Shown here one piece after another: positions 43,401 to 50,912 of a stretch of 64,000 nucleotides of DNA. Below the pieces are notes generated by a model. The model worked only from the letters and a program-made list of their open reading frames with translations. It made no database searches and was not told the DNA's origin. Position 1 is the stretch's first letter, and each line of letters starts with the position of its first letter. Origin of the DNA: RDYZ01 sp964518905 (GTDB taxonomy: Bacteria > Cyanobacteriota > Cyanobacteriia > Cyanobacteriales > Geitlerinemataceae); the NCBI GenBank assembly GCA_964518905.1, contig CAZFJL010000015.1, positions 1-64,000 of the forward strand. The letters run 5' to 3'. The translations under genes were made by a program, and so were the position numbers.

Positions 43401-43678
43401 CAACCTATCGCAGCTTCGATCGGGACTTTGAAAGCTTGATTGATCAGGGTGATTATGCCCAAGCGAGAGATAGACTCCACACGCTCAAGGGCGCGGCGGG
43501 CAATATTGGCGCCGAAGATCTGATGCGGGCAGCGAACAGGCTAGAGCAGGAGTTGAACGCTGAATCGCGGATTCCCGATCGCGTTGTCGCTCAGTTTTCA
43601 CACACCATCCGCGAATTTCATCAGGTCTTAAACAGCATTGATGCGGTAACGGACTACATCAACGACATGCAGCTTTGA
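40418..43678 (+). CDS. CHASE-domain hybrid sensor kinase with two receivers and Hpt
   Basis: A membrane multistep phosphorelay kinase. Seen (1086 aa): membrane helix at about 27-47, CHASE periplasmic sensor at about 70-280 (AIGFDILVNPQRQDVAIATI), second helix at about 305-325, HisKA with His near 344 (FLAVMSHELRTPLNGIIGLT), HATPase at about 450-565 (GGTGLGLTICQRLLDLMGGT), receiver 1 at about 590-710 (DDSPNTRKAI; Asp near 646 in LLLIDDAMPEMSG), receiver 2 at about 770-890 (IEDNEVNQIVAREMLKRLGY; Asp near 820 in LLLMDVQMPKMDG), and an Hpt domain at about 975-1075 (His near 1021 in RLHTLKGAAGNIG). Every relay residue is present. CHASE ligands are often small organic molecules; the one here is unknown. 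The output regulator is not in the cluster. Confidence 0.93.
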   Translation: MFLSFMSKFSASFSFLPPLLERTSRSIAGLIFFTGIITTVAIAVEAHSLTSKREAAVLEQNLLQVKSAIERTLNQRLSILIALAALVESHAQQNRLESKSALELDFQTLTTALDRQVDGVLSMQLAPAGVVTYLTNREDNRKAIGFDILVNPQRQDVAIATIQQRALNLAGPAQVMLGGEAVIARLPIFIPGSFDPQTYIDSGRAQPNTPWLQQIPSDFWGFAVVLIDTDMLYSEAGLDNLPPGYRYALRGRDGTGATGEIFWGDETVFDQPLRTIKITFPNGQWVLGVDSIREKSWRNTLIILLLGSSFSGAVSYAVYINRVAKDIAEANSQAKGEFLAVMSHELRTPLNGIIGLTDLALHSSKDADRLYYLEKIQASSQLLLRLVNDVLDFSKLEAGKFTIVSTPFLLDDVFSSLRDLLALQAVEKNLELVFRIGSNVPNELIGDSLRLSQILINLMANAIKFTDNGSVTLVVDRLETSTDRVCLRFDVCDTGIGLTSAQISTLFQAFTQVHDFKTRPHGGTGLGLTICQRLLDLMGGTITINSESGRGSRFRICLDFDIPATMPSESTADQANHVIESNMDTFLERQKDKRCLVVDDSPNTRKAIATMLENFGLKVTVADSGTAAIESLLAAETEPFDLLLIDDAMPEMSGYETVLRLDADFLISPLTRVLLLPPHCSIAIDSDKHYNGIDYQLQKPLDRRQLRDLLQAIDLGLDLPKSYNFSPVDNTLTPTSPTFPTPRSQARSPVPSPTPPTVVHSNQTMQDTSYATILLIEDNEVNQIVAREMLKRLGYEVEIAHDGYGAIECVRSRRYDLLLMDVQMPKMDGCEATSRIRQLGSASEQDRWCETVPIVAMTAHSLDDYESVCLKAGMDAQIAKPITLEVLSSTLQRWLPHVSLNRLSPAGILPYDVVNLNQMLSPSRPAILSSTSSSEFSEESPEEFSERSKTAETPDNDANDANGVPAFPGLSIETGLQRMGDDWEGYGELLQLFTTTYRSFDRDFESLIDQGDYAQARDRLHTLKGAAGNIGAEDLMRAANRLEQELNAESRIPDRVVAQFSHTIREFHQVLNSIDAVTDYINDMQL

Positions 43679-43691
43679 AAATATGAATTTA

Positions 43692-43808
43692 TATAGCAAA
43701 AAACGATTTGCTTAGGATGTATCAAAAAAAGCTGAGAGCACTGAGCGGAGTCGAAGTGCGGTTTTCAACTTAGACGAGAGTGTCCTAATTTAATCGGCTT
43801 CTGCTATA
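43692..43808. repeat. Inverted-repeat element, TATAGCA family (copy A3)
   Basis: Ends TATAGCAAAAAACGATTTGC...CTTAGGA and TCCTAA...ATCGGCTTCTGCTATA, with core GCACTGAGCGGAGTCGAAGTGC. Close match in length and sequence to the copy at 63324. Non-coding; between two convergent genes. Confidence 0.8.
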
Positions 43809-43861
43809 GAGTTTTAAGTGGGCAAAGACAATCAACCGTAAATTCAGGGATTAGAGACTTC

Positions 43862-43893
43862 AGACCTTTGAGGTTTCCAAAACCTCGAAGGTC
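43862..43893. terminator. Hairpin between hybrid kinase and aminotransferase genes
   Basis: AGACCTTTGAGGTTT pairs with AAACCTCGAAGGTCT around a short loop. No T-run follows, so it is only a candidate terminator between convergent genes. Confidence 0.45.
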
Positions 43894-43932
43894 TCGATAC
43901 CTGCTATCCGCGAGAAGTCCGACTTGATCGAC

Positions 43933-45117
43933 TTAGGCGTAACGGATGCCAGCTTGTTCAAGCCGATCGAGTGCCGTACCGAGGCGATCGAGATCCGCGA
44001 TCAAACTCAAACGCACATAGCTCTCGCCACCCTCACCAAACGCATTCCCCGGCGTTAAAACCACACCCGTTTTTTGCAACACCGACAGCGCAAAATCCGT
44101 CGAACCCATCCCTGGCGGACAGGGAATCCAGAGATACATCGTCGCCTTGGTTTTCGCGACCGTCCAGCCCAATTTCGCAAAGCGATCGATCAAAAAATCA
44201 CGCCGTTCGCTGTAGCGTTTCTGGACATCATCTAGATAGTGATCCGGCAGATTGAGCGCCGTTTCTGCCGCCTTTTGGAGCGCCGAAAAGATGCCGTAAT
44301 CGAGATTGGTTTTGAGCGTCCGTAAGCCTTGAATAATATGGCGGTTGCCGACGACAAAGCCGACGCGCCAGCCCGCCATATTGTAGGTTTTCGAGAGGGT
44401 GTGAAACTCGACGCCGATTTCCTTTGCGCCGTCAATTTCGAGCAGGCTGGTGGGCTGGTAGCCGTCAAACGCGAGTTCGGCGTAACAGAGGTCGTGAACC
44501 AAGACGATTTCGTGGCGTCGTGCCCAGGTGACGATCTCCTCGAAAAATTCGCGGGGGGCGGTGGCTCCCGTGGGGTTGTTGGGATAGTTAAAGTAGAGCA
44601 TTTTTGCACGATCAGCGACGTCGTCAGGGATGCTTCCCAGGTCGATCAGCCAGTCGTTTTCCGCACTGAGTGGGATGCTGTGGATCTCGCCACCGGCAAT
44701 CAGAGGGCCGCGAAAATGTGCCGGATAGGACGGACTCGGAACGAGGACGAGATCGCCGGGGTTGATGTAGGCGATCGCCAAGTGTGCCAGCCCTTCCTTC
44801 GAGCCGATCAACGGCAGCGCTTCGCCTTCCGAGTCGAGCTGAACGTTATAGCGGCGGTAATACCAGTCGGCGATCGTCTTGCGAAAACTGCCCGTTCCTT
44901 CAAACGGCGGGTAGCCATGATTGCGCTGATCTCGGAGTGCCTCGATCGCCGCATCAACGATCGGCGTCGGCGTTGCCCCATCCGGGTTGCCCATCCCCAG
45001 GTCGATCAAATCTAACCCCTGTTCTCGCGCTCGTGCCTTCAGCTCATCAAGACGTGCGAAAACATAAGGCGGCAGAGCTTGCACGCGATCGGCGGGCTTA
45101 ATCCAATCTACTGACAT
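43933..45117 (-). CDS. AlaC-like class I/II aminotransferase
   Basis: PLP-dependent aminotransferase. Start chosen at ATG 45117 (394 aa, MSVDWIKPADRVQALPPYVF) rather than TTG 45135. Seen: the N-terminal LPPYVFARLDELKARAREQG, DLGMGNPDGATPTPIVDAA, SYPAHFRGPLIAGGEIHSIP, MLYFNYPNNPTGATAPREFF, VLVHDLCYAELAFDGYQPTS, and the PLP Lys in FHTLSKTYNMAGWRVGFVVG. The sequence strongly resembles E. coli AlaC, which makes alanine from pyruvate with glutamate; LL-diaminopimelate or aspartate aminotransferase activity is also possible in this branch. Complete. Divergent from nothing close; mgtE lies behind on the same strand. Confidence 0.88.
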   Translation of the reverse strand: MSVDWIKPADRVQALPPYVFARLDELKARAREQGLDLIDLGMGNPDGATPTPIVDAAIEALRDQRNHGYPPFEGTGSFRKTIADWYYRRYNVQLDSEGEALPLIGSKEGLAHLAIAYINPGDLVLVPSPSYPAHFRGPLIAGGEIHSIPLSAENDWLIDLGSIPDDVADRAKMLYFNYPNNPTGATAPREFFEEIVTWARRHEIVLVHDLCYAELAFDGYQPTSLLEIDGAKEIGVEFHTLSKTYNMAGWRVGFVVGNRHIIQGLRTLKTNLDYGIFSALQKAAETALNLPDHYLDDVQKRYSERRDFLIDRFAKLGWTVAKTKATMYLWIPCPPGMGSTDFALSVLQKTGVVLTPGNAFGEGGESYVRLSLIADLDRLGTALDRLEQAGIRYA

Positions 45118-45202
45118 GGCGGTGCATTGGGGCAAAAACAGAAACCATCAATTTATCAGGTTTTGTCTGACCTTAATTACCTGGCCTTGGATTGAGCGAG
45201 CT

Positions 45203-46630
45203 TCATGTACCCGCCCACGCCATGCTGGTCTGCACCACTTGCAGCAGCAAACGCGCAATCCCAAAGTAAATTAACACCCCCAGCACATCCACCGCCGTCG
45301 TAATAAACGGAGCCGACATCAACGCCGGATCAAACCCGAGGGACTGGAACAGAAACGGCAGCGCCGAACCGGACACCGATGCCAGCACCGAAATCGCGAT
45401 CAGACTCACGCCCACCGCGATCGCCACCACCAGATCCCCCTGAAGGAAATACGCCCCGATCGTTACCATCAGCCCGAGCATCGTCCCCAGCAGCGCCCCG
45501 GCGATCGCCTCGCGTCGAATCACCCAGCCTGCGCGATCGACCCCGATCGAGTCCATATTCAGCCCGCGAATCACCACCGTAGACGACTGCGCCCCGACAT
45601 TCCCCCCCGTCCCAATCAACAGCGGAATAAACATCGCCAAACTCACCACCCGCTCCAAAATGTCCTCATTGGCACGAATCACACCACTGGTCAGCGTATT
45701 GGTAAACAGCAACACCAGCAGCCACACCACCCGCTGTCGCGCCACGTTAAACAAATTCGTCTGAAAATAATTATCCCCATCGGTTTGCAGACCACCGAGG
45801 GCGTAGATATCCTCCGTCGTTTCCTTTTCGATAATGTCGATCACGTCATCGACGGTGACAATTCCCACCAGGCGCTGTTCGCTATCGACCACCGGAACGG
45901 CGAGAAAATCGTAGCGCTGGATCGTCCGTGCGACCTCCTCTTGGTCAGTGCTGGTGTGGACAAACACCGCATCGTGGGTCATGATCTCGCCGACGGTGCA
46001 GTCGGGCTGGGCGACCACCAAATCGCGCAGGGATAGAATTCCGGTCAAGTGGCGAGCCGCGTCGGTGACATACAGCGCGTACACCGTCTCTGTGACGCGG
46101 GCAAGGCTGCGAATGCGCTCGATCGCCTGAGCCGCCGTGAAATATTCCTTGAGTGAAATATATTCCGGGGTCATAATCCGTCCGGCGGTGTCAGACTCAT
46201 AGCCCAGCAGCAGCGACGTTGCGCGTCGCTCCGAGGGACTCATGTGCTGCAACAACCGCCGCACGACGGTCGCGGGCAGCTCATCAAACAGTCGCGCCCG
46301 ATCGTCGGGTGACATCTGCTCGACAATATCGAGGACTTCCTGACGTTTGAAATCCTCCACCAGGGAAAGCTGCACGCTTGAATCGAGATATTCGTAAACC
46401 TCGGTCGCTTCGTTCTTCGATAGCAAACGAAAGGCAATCGCGTGCATCGTCTCCGGCAAGCCCTCGATCGCGTCCGCAATGTCCGCAGGCTGTACGGGAA
46501 CCAGCAAGGTTTTCGCCCCCTGCAAGTTATTTTGTTCGAGCAACATTTGCAGTTGCGAACGTACGAGATCGCGTAACTCACGGCGACTCGTCGCACTTTG
46601 CACGGTTGATTCTCGGTTGCGATCAATCAC
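45203..46630 (-). CDS. mgtE: Magnesium transporter MgtE
   Basis: Mg2+-gated channel in the inner membrane. Seen (475 aa): the N-terminal superhelical MgtE_N domain (VQPADIADAIEGLPETMHAI, SPDDRARLFDELPATVVRRL, LQHMSPSERRATSLLLGYE); paired CBS domains at about 140-280 (PEYISLKEYFTAAQAIERIR, LRDLVVAQPDCTVGEIM, VVDSEQRLVGIVTVDDVIDI); a plug helix; and five membrane helices from about 310 (VWLLVLLFTNTLTSGVIRAN, GTGGNVGAQSSTVVIRGLNM, PFITTAVDVLGVLIYFGIAR). The conserved metal site GTGGNVGAQS and the Asp in TTAVDVLG are present. Length is normal. No Mg-responsive riboswitch is visible upstream. Confidence 0.95.
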   Translation of the reverse strand: MIDRNRESTVQSATSRRELRDLVRSQLQMLLEQNNLQGAKTLLVPVQPADIADAIEGLPETMHAIAFRLLSKNEATEVYEYLDSSVQLSLVEDFKRQEVLDIVEQMSPDDRARLFDELPATVVRRLLQHMSPSERRATSLLLGYESDTAGRIMTPEYISLKEYFTAAQAIERIRSLARVTETVYALYVTDAARHLTGILSLRDLVVAQPDCTVGEIMTHDAVFVHTSTDQEEVARTIQRYDFLAVPVVDSEQRLVGIVTVDDVIDIIEKETTEDIYALGGLQTDGDNYFQTNLFNVARQRVVWLLVLLFTNTLTSGVIRANEDILERVVSLAMFIPLLIGTGGNVGAQSSTVVIRGLNMDSIGVDRAGWVIRREAIAGALLGTMLGLMVTIGAYFLQGDLVVAIAVGVSLIAISVLASVSGSALPFLFQSLGFDPALMSAPFITTAVDVLGVLIYFGIARLLLQVVQTSMAWAGT

Positions 46631-47143
46631 AGTTCACCTCTCCTGAATCCCGCTCACCAGTGAGTCATCAGATCGTGTCTAGTCTAAAAGGTTATGGCGA
46701 TTCGCGACGGTCTTGTTGAACGATCGCCAGCCCAACCCCAATCCAGATCGACCCTGCATCACCATAGCTTCAATACAGAATATGAAGAAAAATCAAGCCA
46801 GTAGGGTGGGCACAGCCCACCACGACCAGCCCGCGCATCAGTATCCGTGATGGTGGGCAATGCCCACCCTACAGAACTACTTTTGGATGAGTCATGCCAC
46901 TGGCTTCAATACAAAATATGAAGAAAAATCAAATCCCTAAGCGGTGGTATTGTTGCCTTATAAATGCCACAATGCTCGTTAGTTCTGCATTCTAGCGATC
47001 AATCTTCATCCCCGAGGCCGGGTTGAGGGTGAAATCACAGTTTCCCCATTTTTCCCAAAGTCCACCACCAGAATCGCCATCTTGTAGGACGATAGAGTAC
47101 AGTCCACCGCGCCCCCTTTCGAGCGCGTTATTCCCTGAGATCG
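46631..47143. other. Intergenic region upstream of mgtE, with a C-family repeat
   Basis: Divergent spacer between mgtE and the unknown modular gene. It contains the repeat at 46801-46872. The sequence TCAATACAGAATATGAAGAAAAATC before the repeat recurs with one change after it (46910-46933), so the repeat may have inserted into, or carried, a short duplication. No gene is seen. Confidence 0.5.
46801..46872. repeat. Palindromic repeat, GTAGGGTGGGC family (copy C2)
   Basis: GTAGGGTGGGCACAGCCCACC and GGTGGGCAATGCCCACCCTAC arms around about 30 bases. Near-identical to the copies at 18810 and 54168. Confidence 0.8.
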
Positions 47144-47971
47144 ATGCCCCAGATTCTCCAGCTTCGCGTAGACGATTCGACGATGGAGGCGATCGCCGAA
47201 CTCGGAAAACGCCAGTATCCCTCCAGCCTTGCTGATCGTCACGGTGAAGCCTTGGGATACGATCGCCTCGCCGTCCTCAACGATATTCTCAGTGCCGGAC
47301 TCGCGGCTCTGATGGGCGAAGCTACCGTACCACCGACCCCGATCGCGAAACGTTCTGCCTCCAAGACGACCACACCACCGGAGGATTCCACCTGGATCAC
47401 CCGTATTGAAGCCCTTGAAGCTGAAGTCGTACGCCTAGGCCAAGCCCTTGGCTCAGGCAACAGCTCAACTTCCACGGTAAAAACACCACCGCAGCCCCCT
47501 GCGGTTCCGGCCACGGTCACACCCGCCGCGACGCCCAAAGCGTCATCGACCACAACTCGCCCGAAATCCACAGCAGCGACGAAAGCCGCCGCACCCACCC
47601 GCGCGACACCAGCCGCCGCCAAAACCACCTCAAAAACGATCGCGAAACCGGCGACTCCAGTGGTGAAACCGACCGCGAAACCCGTGAAACCGGCGGTCGC
47701 AGCGGCCAGCACAGCCTCCTCTAGCAGTGTCAAAGCCAAAACGCCAAGCCGCCGCCGCCGCTCATCGAGTCAGATGAACCCGGAGGAGGTAAAAAAGCTC
47801 CAGGACTCCCCATCCCTGAGTAAAAACGGGTTGGCGAGTCTGTGCCGCTGCGATAAGCGTACGCTCGATCGCAAACGCGAAGATGGCGAACTCGACAAAT
47901 TTACCCGCGCTCGCTGTGGTGTTGAGTACAGCTACAAGGAAAGTGATTCGCGTTACTACAAAGCGAAATAG
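47144..47971 (+). CDS. Modular protein with Ala/Thr/Lys/Pro-rich linker, unknown function
   Basis: Not recognised; possibly DNA-binding. Seen (275 aa): an N-terminal domain of about 65 residues (LQLRVDDSTMEAIAELGKRQ, YDRLAVLNDILSAGLAALMG) with a strand-helix-helix look; a coiled stretch WITRIEALEAEVVRLGQAL; a low-complexity basic linker at about 105-210 of A, T, K, P (KPATPVVKPTAKPVKPAVAA) like histone-H1 tails; and a conserved-looking C-terminus (SLSKNGLASLCRCDKRTLDR, then KREDGELDKF) resembling a small helix-turn-helix. Positively charged overall in the linker. The lack of a signal peptide and the linker type fit nucleoid or RNA association; this is inference only. Confidence 0.6.
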   Translation: MPQILQLRVDDSTMEAIAELGKRQYPSSLADRHGEALGYDRLAVLNDILSAGLAALMGEATVPPTPIAKRSASKTTTPPEDSTWITRIEALEAEVVRLGQALGSGNSSTSTVKTPPQPPAVPATVTPAATPKASSTTTRPKSTAATKAAAPTRATPAAAKTTSKTIAKPATPVVKPTAKPVKPAVAAASTASSSSVKAKTPSRRRRSSSQMNPEEVKKLQDSPSLSKNGLASLCRCDKRTLDRKREDGELDKFTRARCGVEYSYKESDSRYYKAK

Positions 47972-48101
47972 ACCCCGCTGTCCTTGGCAAATCCTGGGCA
48001 AGACGTTCACGGTCTCGCTTGATCCTATGGCGGTTGCGACGCGCAGCAACGATTAGGATCAAGTTGTTTTGACCGCGTGATCCCTAATTTTGCTGACTTT
48101 T

Positions 48102-49835
48102 ATGACTCCAGACGCCAGACAACATCAGCGTGTGGCTCTGATCACAGGCGGAAATTCCGGCCTTGGTTTAAGTATTGCGATCGCCCTAGCCGATCAAGGC
48201 TGTCATGTCGTGATCGCATGTCGATCCGTCGCGAAAGCAAACCGTGCGATCGCCGAGATTCAAGCCGCAACGAATAACCCAAACATCGAGGCCATCCCGC
48301 TCGACCTAGCCTCTCTCGACTCCGTGCGTGCCTGCGCCGCCCAGTTCTGTGCGCGTCAGCTTCCCCTCGATATTTTGGTCAATAATGCCGGGATTTTTCG
48401 GGGTCATGGAACCACCGCCGAGCGCTTTGAAACGATTTGGGGAACTAACTACCTCGGCCATTTTCTCCTAACCGACCTCCTCCGCGATCGCCTCACTCCC
48501 GCTAGCCGCATTTTGGCGATCGCCTCCGATGTCGCCTACCGCCCCCGTCAGTTTGACTGGGACACCTTCACCCAGCCAACACCGTGGAATTTCATCCACC
48601 TCTACGGCCTGTCAAAATTGTCAATCTTGCTCTTCGTCCGTGAACTCGATCGGCGTTTACGCCAGAACGACGGCGGCGCAGCGATGACCCCAACCGTTAA
48701 CGCTCTACACCCCGGTTTTGTTCGCTCCAATATCACCCTCGGTCACCAGGTAGCCAATCTCGTGGGCATTGGCGTCAAACCCGAGGACGCCGCCCGCAGC
48801 GCGATCGCCATCCTCACCGATCCCGCATGGCAAACCACCAGCGGTACATTCGTCGATCGTCACCTCCAGCCGCTCCCCTGGCCAAAACTCGCCGACGATC
48901 CCCAGCGATCGGCGGAGTTATGGCAGCGCAGCCAAGGTTGGACGGGATGCCAGCCGAGAACGAGTCCGAACGCCGATAAGAAATCTGCGGGGCAGGTCTC
49001 CCAAGTACAAGCCGCCAGCGCTACGAATCCGAGTGATCGCGAACTTTCAGGCCCCTATCGTCTCAGCCTCAATACCGACACCATGCAGGCGATCGCCCAG
49101 ACGATTCAGCACGACATATTACCCAAACCCCCAACAAAGCGAGTGCTGCTGCAACTCCTCCGGTTTTTAGTTCAGTTTAAATTCGGCTCCTTTTTTCTAC
49201 TGTGTATCCAGTTTTGGAAAGGTGAATTTTACATGGAGCGTCACCTGGATTCTGAGGTGATCCAGCGCATTTGCCGTGACCCAGAGTTATTACGACACCT
49301 GCGGCAACGCCTCGGCGACGACCTGACCCTATGGCGCTCCGAAATTTGGGTGAACTACCCCGCACAGCAGCTCATCCCCTTTTGGCATCGTGATGTCTAT
49401 CCCAAACTGCTCTCCGGCTCGGGCAAAAGCATCCACGCCTACATCGCGCTCACCGATGTCACAGCCGACAACGGCTTTGAATACGTCCCGATCGCCGAGC
49501 TAAATGACACCAATCACACCGTCAAACTCTCCGATCCCTTCAGTGGTAACAACCTTTTTGAGATCGACGCCGCATTAGAGAAAAAAGCGATCGCGATCGC
49601 ACTGCAAGCGGGCGAATTCGTGTTATTCACCGATCAGCTCATCCATCGTTCTATCCGTAATACCAGCGGTCGCGTCCGCCTCTCGATGGTGCTGCGGATC
49701 ACCCAAAACAGCCTACGCGCTTCGGGCTACACCTCCGCCAGCGGCGATAGCTCCATGTCGCTATCTACCGCGATCGACGATGTCCCGAACCTCTCACCAG
49801 AGGGCGACGATGTATCCGCATCGAGTATTCCTTAA
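48102..49835 (+). CDS. Fusion: short-chain dehydrogenase + PhyH-like Fe/2OG dioxygenase
   Basis: Two enzymes in one chain of 577 aa (start ATG 48102; the TTG at 48090 is unlikely). Residues about 1-285 are an SDR: ALITGGNSGLGLSIAIALAD for cofactor, LVNNAG, and YGLSK as the YxxxK catalytic pair, closest in type to retinol/protochlorophyllide-reductase-like SDRs. After a linker of about 40 residues, residues about 325-560 form a dioxygenase with the metal triad His 429, Asp 431 (PFWHRDVYP) and His 515 (QLIHRSIRNTSGRVRLSMVL, with Arg for 2-oxoglutarate nearby). All catalytic residues are intact in both halves. A coupled oxidation-hydroxylation on one lipid- or pigment-like substrate is possible. 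No pathway genes flank it. Confidence 0.85.
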   Translation: MTPDARQHQRVALITGGNSGLGLSIAIALADQGCHVVIACRSVAKANRAIAEIQAATNNPNIEAIPLDLASLDSVRACAAQFCARQLPLDILVNNAGIFRGHGTTAERFETIWGTNYLGHFLLTDLLRDRLTPASRILAIASDVAYRPRQFDWDTFTQPTPWNFIHLYGLSKLSILLFVRELDRRLRQNDGGAAMTPTVNALHPGFVRSNITLGHQVANLVGIGVKPEDAARSAIAILTDPAWQTTSGTFVDRHLQPLPWPKLADDPQRSAELWQRSQGWTGCQPRTSPNADKKSAGQVSQVQAASATNPSDRELSGPYRLSLNTDTMQAIAQTIQHDILPKPPTKRVLLQLLRFLVQFKFGSFFLLCIQFWKGEFYMERHLDSEVIQRICRDPELLRHLRQRLGDDLTLWRSEIWVNYPAQQLIPFWHRDVYPKLLSGSGKSIHAYIALTDVTADNGFEYVPIAELNDTNHTVKLSDPFSGNNLFEIDAALEKKAIAIALQAGEFVLFTDQLIHRSIRNTSGRVRLSMVLRITQNSLRASGYTSASGDSSMSLSTAIDDVPNLSPEGDDVSASSIP

Positions 49836-49853
49836 ATACAGTCGTTCACTCCA

Positions 49854-49883
49854 GAAGTCGGACTTTTTCACAAAGTCCGACTT
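49854..49883. terminator. Hairpin after the SDR-dioxygenase gene
   Basis: GAAGTCGGACTTT pairs with AAAGTCCGACTTC between two convergent genes, about 20 bases after the fusion gene's stop. Confidence 0.7.
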
Positions 49884-49891
49884 CTCAATCC

Positions 49892-50386
49892 CTAGAGCGC
49901 ACCCGTATTCGATAGCTGACTTTGGCAGGTGGCTAAGACACGACGCGCCGTTTCATCCAAATCAGCGATCGCGTAAGCACTGACCGGATCTTGGCTCGCG
50001 ATGCTGGTTTGGCTGGCATTCGCGACGATCGTTTCACGCGATAGGTTCATCGCATAGGTGTAGCGATCGTCGGTGTAGCTGTTCACCACCGTCAGCGGCA
50101 TATAGTCAGCGCCGATCGATCCATAAAAGCAATCGAACGACGACTGAGGCTGATAAAAACCGCCCACCGTTTGGCCGTTTTGTACGGCGAAAACCATGTA
50201 AGACTCGCCGATCTGGTTCGCGACGGGATGCGAACCGCGCAGGTAGAGACCGTCCCGCGTGACTTCTTCGGCCTGAAGCGGAGCCGAGATCGACAGGCTC
50301 GCCAGCGTTAGGGTTGAAAGCAAAAGCAGGGTCGATCGAGTGCCATCAAACAAGCGCGTGGTGAATGCAAGTAGTGAACGTTTCAT
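49892..50386 (-). CDS. Secreted protein of unknown function
   Basis: Family not recognised. 164 aa; signal peptide at about 1-39 (RSTLLLLSTLTLASLSISAP, cleaved after LQA), then a mature domain of about 125 residues (GLYLRGSHPVANQIGESYMV, VGGFYQPQSSFDCFYGSIGA) with two Cys (one in SFDCFYG and one in ATCQS near the end) that could pair. The GSHPVANQIGESYMVF stretch and YQPQSSFDCFYG give it a distinct signature for searching. Single gene, convergent with the fusion gene, with a long AT-rich spacer upstream. Confidence 0.65.
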   Translation of the reverse strand: MKRSLLAFTTRLFDGTRSTLLLLSTLTLASLSISAPLQAEEVTRDGLYLRGSHPVANQIGESYMVFAVQNGQTVGGFYQPQSSFDCFYGSIGADYMPLTVVNSYTDDRYTYAMNLSRETIVANASQTSIASQDPVSAYAIADLDETARRVLATCQSQLSNTGAL

Positions 50387-50912
50387 GATGGCTGGTCTCC
50401 CCTTTTTTCCAAACGGCCTAGAGCGCTGTGTCGAATAACGTTTCGGCCTTGCTTACTAATATCTCGTGATTGCAGCTTTCTTTCAGTGACCCGGTGTACG
50501 AGTTTTTGCGATCGTAATAAGGGTTATACGTGATTGAGATCACCTTACCAAAGCAATTAAGATCACAAAAGCGACAGAATTACGGTCTCCAGGACCGCCT
50601 CTCCAGTATTACTGATGAGAGTTCCATCAACGTGAAGTAAGTAATATCACGGAAAAAGCAATGCAAGTCGAAAAACGTTGCTTCGTTTTCGTTGCTCTAC
50701 TCCATACAAGAATCTCACTACATTTCAAAAGTTCCTCAAAAATGCTAAGAAACACAGCATTCCTTAACGTAGATTCACAAAAAATGGCGAGAATGTCTTT
50801 ATTCTCACTATTTTTGCTCTATCAAAGTTGAACAGAAATAAGACTAACGAGATAAACGACTTTGAATTGGGAAATCTAAAAAAGACTAGCCAAATTAATC
50901 TTTGAAATCTGT
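50387..50912. other. AT-rich intergenic region
   Basis: About 525 bases, more AT-rich than its surroundings, between two minus-strand genes. I see no hairpin with a T-tail, RNA gene or credible ORF. It should hold the promoter of the secreted-protein gene. Confidence 0.45.

Noticed and set aside
47239..47739. 166-codon open frame, Ala/Val-rich, antisense to the modular gene
   Set aside because: It arises from the low-complexity linker of the real plus-strand gene.
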